Below, one piece after another: positions 23,915 through 33,499 of a stretch of 64,000 bases of DNA (positions within the stretch are counted from its first letter, which is position 1; each line of letters begins with the position of its first letter). This DNA comes from Cordia subcordata. Taxonomy: Eukaryota; Streptophyta; Magnoliopsida; Boraginales; Cordiaceae. Both the position numbers and the translations under genes were made by a program. The stretch covers positions 4,451,501-4,515,500 of the forward strand of contig JAPTOF010000025.1 in assembly GCA_028554755.1 (NCBI GenBank). Reading direction: 5' to 3'. The notes beneath the pieces were generated by a model. The model was not told where the DNA came from, made no database searches, and saw only the letters and a list, made by a program, of their open reading frames with translations.

Positions 23915-25010
23915 TGTAGATATCATCACTGTTAATGGTATTATTAGTGACATTCTAAAAAATTTGTCATTGATTTTTCATTATTTGCAATAACAAGGTT
24001 ATTTGTGACTAACGCTCCATTTGTTTGCAAGGAATGTTTTTGTGGAAAATATTTTTTAAAGTTTTTTGGTTTTTGGTAATACAAGAAAATAAACCAACAG
24101 AAAAATATTTTCCAGTCAAAGGAAAACTCTAATTTAAAATGAAGTAAAATGTCTTCAAATGAAGGAGAACAAAACATTTATCAAATTGTAACTCTTTCTT
24201 TTACTCCACCTTTCCCGACCTCTACCTCTACCCTGACCTTGACATCTTAAAAGTTTAAAAATTAAAACTAAAATTAAAATTAAAATTAAAAATTAAAAAA
24301 CTAAACATTTTGAAATTAAAAACTATAAAAATTAAAAACTTAAAAACAAAAATAAATTAAAATTCTAAAAATTAAAAATTTTAAAATTTAAAAGATAAAA
24401 ATTAAAAATAAAATTTTAATTTTAAAAAAATAAAATTTATAAAATAAAAAAAATTAGAACTTAAAATATAAAACTTACAAACTAGAACTTATAGAAAATT
24501 TAAAAATTTAAAATTAAACAAATTAAAATATAAAATGTAAAAATTTGAAAATTATAAAAATTACTTATTTTAAAAATTAAAAATAGTTATTTTAAATTTT
24601 TAATTATTTAGGTTCTTAATTTTCCTAACATTTTAATTTTTTTATTTTTTTCATTTAACTTGTGTATTCTATTTGTTAATTTAAACAATATATTTTTAAT
24701 TGCAAATGCATTTTCTTTATAAAAATGTTTTCCTATATGATAACCAAGTACTAGAAAATATTCTACTTTTATAGAAAATATTTTTTTTCTGGTAAGTCAA
24801 TTTCTACAGAAAAAACCAAGCCAAAAGTATAAACAATGAAAAGTTTATAGAAGTCACATAAATTTCATGAGTTAAAATATACCAAGAATTTTATCTATTT
24901 ACTTTCTTGTCACCACACAGATATCACCAATGTTAATAGAACATTATTAGTTGTTTCTCACCATTCTTTTAATTATTTCCAATGATACAATTATTTGTCA
25001 CTGAAAACAA
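23915..25010. repeat. Two related ~100-bp segments about 1 kb apart around a T/A-rich core
   Basis: About 23915-24010 and 24905-25010 share the order AGATATCA(T/C)CA...GTTAATGG/GTTAATAG, then ATTATTAG, CATT, and TTATTTGTGAC / TTATTTGTCAC. The motifs (ATTAGTGAC, GTCACTAAAA) look like subterminal repeats of a CACTA-type element. Between them, 24240-24620 is an AAATTAAAA low-complexity tract. Confidence 0.5.
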
Positions 25011-25370
25011 CAAATCATGCAAAATGAATATCAATTGAATTTCATAACTAAAGATAACTTCAGTGATAGATAATTTAATTAAAAATTTCAAAAGTTAAAA
25101 ATTTAATGATTTAGCTGTTAGTGCCAGAGACAACAATTGAATTGGATAACAGCTTATAAGACTCACAATGTATCGATATCTGTTGCAATTAAGGATTAAC
25201 TAATGCTTGTAGTCCTATATTTTGCACAAATCTATTTGTTTTTAGTACCATGTGCGCAATTTTGGAAATTCACAAATAAATTTTGTTTCAAATATTATTG
25301 GTGATTGAATTTCTAAATTAAAAGAACCAATTAAGTACTAATATGATATTCCCACATACACATACACAAT
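25011..25370. other. Non-coding spacer
   Basis: No gene seen. It contains CTGTTAGTGCCAGAGACAAC near 25113, related to the motif at 19791. It ends at ACAAT, the likely target duplication of the next element. Confidence 0.4.
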
Positions 25371-25604
25371 TGTTGAAATAGCGAAACTCATAAAATATAT
25401 GGTGAAGAACTGTATATTTCTCTCAAAGAATTGTTATGTACAATATGAGCTCCTTATATAAGAGTGTTGTCCTAATTACATTAATGACAAATTACTAAAA
25501 TCATGCTAGTTATATAAGTAAATAAGGTAATGAATCAATCTAGCTAATTTACATACAAAAGGAAATATCATGTATAAGGAAACAATCTTAGATAATTTCT
25601 AACA
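25371..25604 (-). repeat. 3' LTR of the minus-strand Copia
   Basis: A 234-bp LTR matching the right LTR. GAGCTCCTTATATAAGAG near 25447 includes a TATATAA that would be the TATA box in either orientation. Confidence 0.85.
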
Positions 25605-25635
25605 ACCACCCTCAAACTCAAGGTGGTGTAAAAGA

Positions 25636-25955
25636 CACTAGCTTGACTTTGTTAATCAAGTTCGTGAGTCTCGCTGGAGGATGAGCCTTTGCAAAGGTAT
25701 CGGCAAGCTGATCAGTGGAAGAAACATACTGGAGACGAATAGTACCATTAGCAACATGTTGCCAAATGAAATGACAATCACACTCAATATGACGTGCACG
25801 CCTATGAAATACATCCTTGCAAGCAATCTAGATGGCACTCTGATTATCACAATGAAGTATAGTTGTAAAATCCTATTGTACCCCCATATCATTTAGTAAC
25901 CATCGAAGTCAAATAGCCTCTTGCGTTGCATTAGCCAACGCACGATATTCAGCTT
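25636..25955 (-). pseudogene. Copia RNase H remnant
   Basis: Minus-strand reading gives AEYRALANATQEAI, then LRWLLNDMG, then HCDNQSAI, RARHIECDCHFIWQHV and TDQLADTFAKAHPPARL: the ordered end of the copia RNase H domain. There are stops within it (near 25830 and 25885). It stops abruptly at about 25957, where pol is deleted. Confidence 0.85.
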
Positions 25956-25965
25956 ACATGGTGAT

Positions 25966-25986
25966 GACGTGGCACGATGACGTGGC
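25966..25986. promoter_or_regulatory. Two GACGTGGC (ABRE/G-box-like) motifs
   Basis: GACGTGGC occurs at 25966-25973 and 25979-25986, followed by a third degenerate copy GATGTGGC. GACGTGGC is a known plant bZIP-binding core. It lies just past the deletion junction of the Copia remnant; a regulatory role is only a possibility. Confidence 0.3.
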
Positions 25987-26366
25987 GTGATGATGTGGCA
26001 ACTAGGCCAAAAAATAATGGCGTGGCACTAACGTATCGCTAACGTCACTAAGGCTGTGTTTGAATGTTGCAAAAAGATCAGGTCAAATAGATTTGTATCA
26101 AACTTTGACCAGCTTATACAGGCTCCTGGAAGCTCGGATCTGGCAATCTTTATATTGCCCGAATCATCTTGACAAGCTCCTTAAGCTGATCTAATGTGTG
26201 CCCTTTTTCAACAATCAAAAAATGAATCAAATCTGAAACAATGTATTTCGGTATAAAAAAACAACAAAAATTTCACTTCCTTTTCTTCTTTTTTTCCTCA
26301 CTCAAATATGGTTTTGTAATATGAGAATAATGGCACAGACTACCAAGACAATAGCTGTTGATACCA

Positions 26367-26713
26367 TGTTGAAACAAAGAAACTCATAAAATATATGGTG
26401 ACGAATAGCTCTTAATACCATGTTAACGGTAAAATAGAAAAAATCAAAAGATATATGGTGAAGAACTGTATATTTCTCTGAATGAATTGTTCTATACAAT
26501 ATGAGCTTCTTATATAGGAGTATAGTTCTAATTACATTGGTCAAAAATTGCTAAAATCATGCTAGTCAAACAAATAAATAAGGTAATGAAAACAAAATTC
26601 ATAAAATCATGCTAGTCATACAAGTAAATAAGGTAATGAATCAATCTAGCTAATTTACATACAAAAGCAGGAAAAAAAAAGCATAAGGAAACAATCTCAA
26701 ATAATCTCTAACA
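26367..26713 (-). repeat. 5' LTR of the minus-strand Copia, enlarged by internal duplications
   Basis: 347 bp against 234 bp in its partner. The segments GAAACTCATAAAATATATGG / ATAGAAAAAATCAAAAGATATATGG (near 26380 and 26440) and AAAATCATGCTAGTCA(A/T)AC (near 26554 and 26604) are each present twice. Confidence 0.8.
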
Positions 26714-26725
26714 ACAAAAACATAC

Positions 26726-26812
26726 GCGCGCGCACACACACACATAAACACGCACACAAATATATACATACATATATGTGTATATGTATATGTATATATG
26801 TATATAGTTTCC
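26726..26812. repeat. Compound (CG)(CA)(TA) microsatellite
   Basis: Alternating purine-pyrimidine tract: GCGCGCGC, then (CA)n, then (TATG/TA)n. It accounts for the Tyr/Ile/Cys-rich frames read here. Confidence 0.9.
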
Positions 26813-28093
26813 TTTGGTACAGAATTAGTAAGACTAAAGAAATTTGATCTTTTTTGTCCAAAAGGGACAGAGTTAAAGACCACTGAAAGACTGAACAACT
26901 ACCATCTAACAATGGAAAAAAGACATGTAAGTCATTTATTTTTAACCATTAGACCAAATAAATTTCTCAGTTTTTCTTTTTCTTCCCCAAGTTTCTCTAT
27001 TATAATGTCATTAGTGTTAAAAGAATATTATTTTTGCCTTTAATGAGAAAAATGTGTGCCAAATTTCCAATATTTCTTAATTATTTTATTTTTGCATTAT
27101 TTATTCACTACTTGAATTTGCAAATTTTTTTATTTTTAATTTTTTTCCATTATTCACCATGGAGATGATGACCATTGCAACCAACGGCAACATCTAACTC
27201 GACGACTCATTGTTTCGAGTTTCTGAAGATCCACTCTTCTGGAAAGACCACAATGTTCACGTTTACTCTATTATTTTTTATTTTAATTGATTATTTTTCT
27301 TTTCAAATTTACATTTTTTGGGGTTTGGTTTAGTTTTATCAAGGAAATGTTTTTGCTGGAGCATGGTATAGGCTTTGGAGCGTGGAGCACCGGTGGTTGA
27401 ATTTTACAATATGCTTCAATTCTTGTACCTTCTTTGACTTATTTTTTTTAATCATTTCCCTTGCTAGAGAAAGGTACAAGTGTTGAAGCATGGAGTATCG
27501 ATGGATGAATTGTATCTTTTGCTTCGATGTTCGTACCTTAGTAATTTTTTGAAGCATTACTAATGGGTTGTATCAGATGCATGCCTTAGGGCTTGAACCT
27601 TGATCTTCTTAAGTTACTCCAATCGTTAATAAATTAACCGCTACAATAGAAAAAGTAGATGGTTAGGGAGTGCTTTCATATGACTTGTACCATATCTTTA
27701 TTCTAATAAATTATATAAAGTCCTTACGTTGTATCATTTGCTCGTTTGGTTGATAAGAAATGTGTATAATTTATTTTTAACGTAAAATTAAATAAATAAT
27801 ATTAGAATCTTTTGCGAATTCAAGTGATGAATGAATAATGTAAAAATAAATTTAAAAAATATTAGAGTTTTACCATATCATTAAGGACAAAAATGATATT
27901 TTTTTTAACTTTAAGTAATTGTATTATAGTAGAGGAACTTAGAAAGAGAGAGAACAAAAAAAAAAAAAAAAAAAACTAAAGAACCTATTTGTTCTATAAT
28001 TAAAAATAAGAAACCTAAATGTACTTAACCTGGTTTTCAAAGCAGCCTTTGAACGCAAGAAAGTTATACAGATAATTAAGGAATCACTAGTTT
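26813..28093. other. Non-coding, 3' flank of ZPR
   Basis: No gene recognised. At 27355-27540 a segment of about 75 bp with GGAGC(A/G)TGG and CTTCAAT/CTTCGATGTTCGTACCTT occurs twice in a degenerate form. A poly(A) run is at 27957-27976. Confidence 0.45.
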
Positions 28094-28572
28094 TTAGTTG
28101 ATACGTGTCAATGAGGCCGAGGGACCTTTCTGGAGTTGAGAGAGCAAGGCACTGTTTTCTTCTTGGAGCACAAGAGCTTGCTTTCTCAGCCTTTCATTCT
28201 CTTGAATGATAGTCAGATTTTTCAAGTACAGCTTCAAATTCTTTATTATCATCATCCCTTTCTTCGATTCTTCAGCTTTGCTTGCGCTTTTGCTTCCTTT
28301 GCCAATCCTACACCTATCACGTTAATTAAAACAAAACTTTAAAAATAAATTTCCACAATCTGTTGTTATGAATAAAAAGTTAAAAAAACAAAAAATATAT
28401 ATATAAATAAATAAAAGATAAGGAAACGAATAAATAAAAGCAGCAAAATTACGAACCTATTTAGCCTTGGGATATGAACTTTTTGCCTGTTTCTTACATG
28501 TGTTCTCCCCCAAATAGTAATGTAAGAGGGACAAATTAGCCTCAGCTTTGAAGTGTTCATATTGGACAACAT
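28094..28572 (-). CDS. ZPR: LITTLE ZIPPER (ZPR) protein, two exons
   Basis: ZPR proteins are small leucine-zipper proteins that dimerise with HD-ZIP III transcription factors and block their DNA binding, shaping leaf polarity and shoot meristems. Exon 1 is 28457-28572 (starts MLSNMNTSKLRL, ends HIPRLN plus two bases); exon 2 is 28094-28307. The GT at the end of exon 1 and the AG before exon 2 join in frame through an Arg codon, giving about 109 residues. A second AG six bases upstream would add two residues. Exon 2 carries the zipper: LKLYLKNLTIIQENERLR, then KQALVLQEENSALLSQLQ, the ZPR signature (aliphatic heptads around ENERL and QEEN). The RKVHIPRL-like stretch in exon 1 resembles the N-terminal part of ZPR1/2-type members. 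Translation could also start at the Met-Met pair at the head of the zipper. Intact, no stops. Confidence 0.9.
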
Positions 28573-28645
28573 CTTCCTTTAAACCTTCAAGTTAGATAAC
28601 CGAAGATGGAGGAGGAAAGAAAAGAGATTTTTAGTCAAAGAAGCA

Positions 28646-28647
<2 letters not shown>

Positions 28648-28680
<33 letters not shown>

Positions 28681-28694
28681 TGAATGAATGAATT
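28648..28694. repeat. (TA)n followed by (TGAA)n, upstream of ZPR
   Basis: About 15 TA units then four TGAA units, roughly 75-120 bp upstream of the ZPR start codon. It may overlap the core promoter or 5' leader; no separate TATA box could be picked out. Confidence 0.85.
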
Positions 28695-29603
28695 TTGCAG
28701 CTAGCTACTTGCAAATATACAATGAACATTAACCTATCTATATGCATGAAGTGGGGTTGGGATTGGTGTGGGGGTGTGTTTCGTGGGGGGTTGTGGAACT
28801 TTAGGCAGCAATGATGGCACGAAGACTCGTGATTATAAAGGCCAGCAAATAGTAACATCTCGAGATGTACATAGAAGAAGAACAAAGAATTCCACACTTT
28901 CACTTTAAAAAGCGTAGGTAACAGGGGACAATTTATATGGACCCCGACATTTTTAACCCGTCACTTACATATAATTTTAAAAAAGAAAAAAAATTTAAAA
29001 AACATATGTTTCATGTACAGTTTAAATCATGAACTTTTTTTATTATAAAACTTTGATTTATAATCATATTATTTATCAATTAAACTAAAAATTCATTCAT
29101 TAATTATATCATATTATTATATATTTTTATATTACCTAAACCGCAACCAATATAAAAAATCACTGTGTATTCGTAGTCCTTTTGTAGTGCTTTTTTTCTT
29201 GGTCCTTCTTTGATTACTTTCCCCGTCCGAGACTCAAGGCTGCCTCTGTGGGCACACGGAAAATGACGACAAACATGCAGTCAACAGCTAGAAGCATTTT
29301 CTTGAATATCCTAACTCACTTTTTTCTGCACTGCTACGTTTGCTACGTCACATTACACTAAAACTTGTCCAATTTTAGGTTCACTAATATAATCAAGTCG
29401 ACTCTATGATTATGATTGAACCTCAAAAATCACGTACTTCAAAACTACTATATAAGACTAATTTAGGCTATTCCATTTGGTTCTAATTAATTTTTAGGAT
29501 GTAATTTCATAATTGTTAGTATAAAATCTCATTTGAGCCTTGGTCCAGTCAAAACGCATATGACATATTTATCTGTCTTTTTTTTACTAATTTACTTAGC
29601 TAC
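28695..29603. other. Intergenic region upstream of ZPR
   Basis: Probably holds the ZPR promoter. No coding sequence recognised. A GTGGGGGTGTG / CGTGGGGGGTTGTGG stretch at 28750-28795 is G-rich. Confidence 0.4.
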
Positions 29604-29617
29604 CTTAATGTCAATTT

Positions 29618-29719
29618 GGGATTAAGGGCAGCCTGCCTCAGGGACAATGACCTGAATTACGAATCCTCAGGAGAATTAGGTTTGGGATAGGAGGCTTGGT
29701 TAAAAAAAAAAAAAAAAAT
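29618..29719 (+). mobile_element. SINE insertion, about 100 bp
   Basis: Flanked by a 14-bp direct repeat CTTAATGTCAATTT (29604-29617 and 29720-29733) and ending in a 17-18-base poly(A) run. The body starts GGGATTAAGGGCAGCCTGCC and holds GAATTACGAATCC, which resembles a degenerate tRNA-type B box. Target duplication plus A-tail is the mark of target-primed insertion; the family was not identified. Confidence 0.8.
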
Positions 29720-29733
29720 CTTAATGTCAATTT

Positions 29734-30096
29734 TTGGCTCTCCATTCTGACATTTGAGTCACAAACATAATAGGGTTATAGACTACACATTCTTATATGA
29801 AAAAATTCACAAACTCTATAACAATCATATAAGATTTTAAATTACTATGCCTAGCATCAATAATTAATTTTAAAATAAAATAATTTCATGATTTTTAGGC
29901 TTTAGCAGAAAGATGTTGCTGCAATATTCTCCATTATTCACACGGCTGCTTCTTAAATTAACGAAACAGGATTCCACGAAGTTTCTTCATCATGTTCACC
30001 TATTTCTACACGTGCCAAAAAGCTTTTATATGAGAAAGTTGGTTGGAATTGATATAATTAAAGTGAGTTTCTTGGTCAGAAAAGAAGTCAGTCAAC
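29734..30096. other. Spacer between SINE and MULE
   Basis: No gene recognised; the short plus-strand frame at 29913-30161 runs into the MULE terminal repeat and has no known motif. Confidence 0.5.
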
Positions 30097-30213
30097 GGAT
30101 TTTTTTTGACCTAAAATTTAAAAGAGTATGCAAAATTAACCCCATCTGTAAACGGGTTTGAAAAATGACCCAAACTGGTTCTGAGAACGCGTTTCAAGCA
30201 TTCCCAGAGCACG
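30097..30213 (+). repeat. MULE left terminal inverted repeat
   Basis: Pairs with 36661-36777. The best block is TTTGAAAAATGACCCAAACTGG (30151-30172), identical in reverse complement on the right except for flanks. A TTTTTTTTGACC run opens both ends. Confidence 0.9.
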
Positions 30214-30608
30214 GTGCGGTCGCGCTCGGTGCGCCCTCATTCCATGAGTGCGTTCCGCAGTTCCGAAATCCGTTTTCTAAGCTTTCCCTGCAACCCTGCC
30301 ATATTGATTTAATTCCGATTTGATTTGATTGCAGGGAAGAGAAAATATTCTTGGCAACGCATTCTGGGAGTGCGTTTGCAGTATCCGGAATATATTCCCT
30401 ATCATTAATCATGCTTTAGTCACTTCACGCCACGGGAAATTTCAGAAATCGCACTCCCAGAATGCGTTTTTTTGCCTATATAAACCCCAACCCCTTCCTC
30501 CACCGAATCATTCAATCCATTACCCATCATTCCACTTTCTACCAAATAAAATTTCCACCAAATTCATTCAATTTGTCAATATAAGTTTCTACCAAAACAC
30601 CTGAAAGA

Positions 30609-33246
30609 ATGAATTCAACCGATGTTACTATTCTTTTATACTATAGTGGTCACACAATAATGACCAATTACGGTCTTGAATATAGAAGTCCAAATATACC
30701 ACGCAAAATCAAAATTCATCTCGATATAACTTACGATCAATTTGTTTCTCGTGTAATTAGAAAACTAGGGTTACGTCCGACCATCGATAGGGTTAACTTA
30801 TGCTATCGTGACCCTAGATGGGATGCTACATTGCAGCAGATATATTATTATCTAAGTGCAATAATTGACGATGATGATATGCGGGAGATGTATGGCACAG
30901 CTCGCTGTGAATAGAACCGTTGTGTGGCGCATGTAATAGTAGACGTTCAGTCCGTTCAGTCTGACGACGTGTATGTGCCGTAACAAATGTCTGACGCCCC
31001 GTACCAGTCCAACATGCCGAACCTAAATATAGCACCACCGTATGAAGAAGATGAACATATCAATATTGCAACAACAGCGGTAGAGTTTGCCACTTTTTCC
31101 CTTTCCCCGCAACCACAGTCCACTTTTAAAGTCGGAGGACCCTCTCATCATGGCGGTGGCACGGAGGAGAGATGTGACGTCGCAGCAGATACTATCTTGT
31201 CAGAGGCAGACGAAGAAAACGAGGACGGTGAATTGAACGAAAAAGAAGAAGATGCAGTCTCAGAGGCAAGTTTGAACTACCAAATTGAGAATGAGGTAGA
31301 TGGACCGGATGTCGATGCAGAGGCGAAGGTAGATGCAGAGGAAGTAGTGGAGTTCTATACTGCTAGGACTGAATTTTACACGACAAGCAGGTACGAGATC
31401 AGCAAACGTCCAATATGGGACCCTGACAAGATGGAACTGGCCAAAGGAATGGTGTTCCCATCCAAAGTGGATGGGAAAAGGGCTGTTCAACAGAACGCGA
31501 TAAAAATACAAAAGGAATATAAGGTCGTCAAGTTGAGTAAGACCCTGTGGAAGGTACGATGTAGGGAAACACACAACAGTAGTTTAGCATACCCTTGGTA
31601 TGTATGCGTCATAAGGAAAGCAATGCACAAGCAGTGGGAGATCACGCAGTATGACACCAGACATGTATGTATGACGCAAATAACTGCGTCAGGGCACAGA
31701 AATTTGACCTCGAGTTTGGTTAGATATTTGGTTAGGCATTTCATAGCTTAGAAGGCTGATTACGAGGTTGGGCTTATCCAAGCTCACATGAAAGAGAAGC
31801 TTAATACGAATGTCTGTTACGGAAAAGCATGGAACGGCCGGAATAAAGCAATTGAACTAGTGTATGGCAATTGAGACACATCGTATCAAATGCTCCCACA
31901 GTTTCTTGGTGCCGTGATGGCCAAGAATCTAGGTAGTGTTGTGAGATATAAGTTCACCGAACGTTCAACGCAGGCTAAAAAAATTTTCTACATGGTTTAC
32001 TGGGCGTTCGGTCCATGCATTGCAGTGTGGAAGCATTGTAAGCCTGTTGTTTCGCTGGACGGCACACACTTGCAGGGAAAGTACAAAGGTCATCTCCTAG
32101 TTGCATTAGCCACAGACGCCAACTGCCAAGTGTTACCGTTAGCTTTTGCAGTTGTGAATGCAGACAACTCTTACTTGGTCGTGGTTCTTACATCAGTTGC
32201 GTGAGAACTTTTTCACCGGGATGCCCCAAGTGTGTATCATTTCAGATTGGCATGCAGGCATCGCATTTGCAATCGAACAGGTTGCACGTGATGATCAACT
32301 TGAAATAAAACATCGCATTTGCTTGAGACATCTGAAAAGCAATGTGATGAAAAGATGGCGAAATCAATTCATTAAAGACATGTGTTGGATAGCTGGCCAA
32401 GAATGTCAAGCATGCAAACATGTGCATGCAATGAACATGATCCTTGCTGCGGACCCTAGTCAGAACGGTGTTGGCAGACGAGTGCAAAAGTTCCTATCGA
32501 ATATCCCTGTTGATACATAGACCATCAGCACTGATGGGGGATTCAGATGGCGTGTGATGACCATAAATAATGTCGAATGCTTCAACGGTGTCCTCGTCGG
32601 TGCAAGGGGGTTACCCATTACGGCCCTTATTACTAATATTTTTATGAAGATAAAAGGTTACTTTCATGATCGGTTGGTCCATGCCATGCAGTTGGAAAGT
32701 GAAGGTCATCGGCTCCCTCCTAGTGTGACGGAGCTCTTTGAGAAGTGGGAGACCTCGTCACATCGCCATCACATACTTAGTTTCAGATAGGATGACAGAT
32801 ACCAGGTCGGTCGGTTGCCAGTGCGATGGAACAAGAATCCGCCAAACCAGGTTGTCAACTGGGAAGAAAGTACGTGTACTTGCGGCAAGTGGGTTGAATA
32901 TCACTTGCCATGCTTGCATGTGCAAACTGTCACTCGGTTTAAGGAGTTTAATGTAGAGAACATGATACCTCAACAGCTGACAGTGAAATCGTACAAAGAT
33001 ACCTATTGGCAGACATTCAAGCCTCTTGGACACCAATTTTATTGGCCTCCAGCGCCTGCATGGACGTTGCATCCGAACCCCAAGTTGTGTTCGACAGAGA
33101 AGAGAACGAGCCGGAGGCCGGTACATCCCAAACGAGATGGATCACTCGGACCGCCGTGGACGATGAAGGTGTACAGCATGTGGTTAACCAGGTCACACTG
33201 CTCCAATTTGCCCCAACAACTAAAATGCGTAATACGTTATGTTTAG
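30609..33246 (+). pseudogene. MULE transposase (MURA-like), degenerate
   Basis: A DDE transposase that would cut and reinsert the element. N-terminal part 30609-30914: PB1-like MuDR amino domain (RKIKIHLDITYDQFVSRVIR). 31370-31750: zinc-binding MuDR region (KVRCRETHNSSLAYPWYVCV). MULE domain 31990-32500 with the first Asp in VVSLDGTHLQGKYKG and the second in VCIISDWHAG. SWIM zinc finger near 32875-32925: CTCGKWVEYHLPCLH, complete CxC...CxH. Breaks: stops at 30912, 31749, 31872, 32518 and 32788 and a frameshift near 32170 (after AFAVVNADN). The nearest plus-strand TIR is about 400 bp upstream of the first ATG, where MULE promoters usually lie. Confidence 0.9.
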
Positions 33247-33499
33247 CAGTTGCCATAAGTTCCAGACGTAATCATTTTATGTCTATTTGTTTTGACGTTG
33301 TAATGTTATTGTGTAATCATTTTATGCTTATTTGTTGTGACGTTGTATTGTTAATGTCTAATTAACGTTGTCAGATAAATGATAACGTGTCTAAAATAAC
33401 TAAAAAAAACCAAATGAAAGTCCAATCAACAAAAAATAATGTGTCACCAAATACATATGAAAAAAAAAAGTGCTCGAAAACTGAATACATCATCCAAGT
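33247..33499. other. Gap between convergent MULE genes
   Basis: Contains a duplicated piece, ATCATTTTATG(T/C)(C/T)TATTTGTTGTGACGTTGTA, at 33271-33303 and 33317-33347, then A-rich sequence. This would be the shared 3' region of the two genes. Confidence 0.6.

Larger units (their letters stand above)
25371..26713 (-). mobile_element. Internally deleted Copia element, minus strand
   Basis: LTR-like ends TGTTGAAA...CTAACA occur at 25371-25604 and 26367-26713. On the minus strand the right LTR is followed by TGGTATCAACAGC (26354-26366), a tRNA-Met-type primer site. The left LTR is preceded by a purine-rich tract (TTGAGTTTGAGGGTGGT). Flanks are ACAAT and ACAAA, a possible 5-bp duplication with one mismatch. 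Only the RNase H tail of pol is left. Confidence 0.85.

Noticed and set aside
26650..26912. Two overlapping minus-strand frames with Tyr-Thr and Cys-Val runs
   Set aside because: Translation of the (TA)/(CA) microsatellite.
31260..31744. Minus-strand frames of 85-104 codons
   Set aside because: Shadows of the MULE transposase frame on the plus strand.
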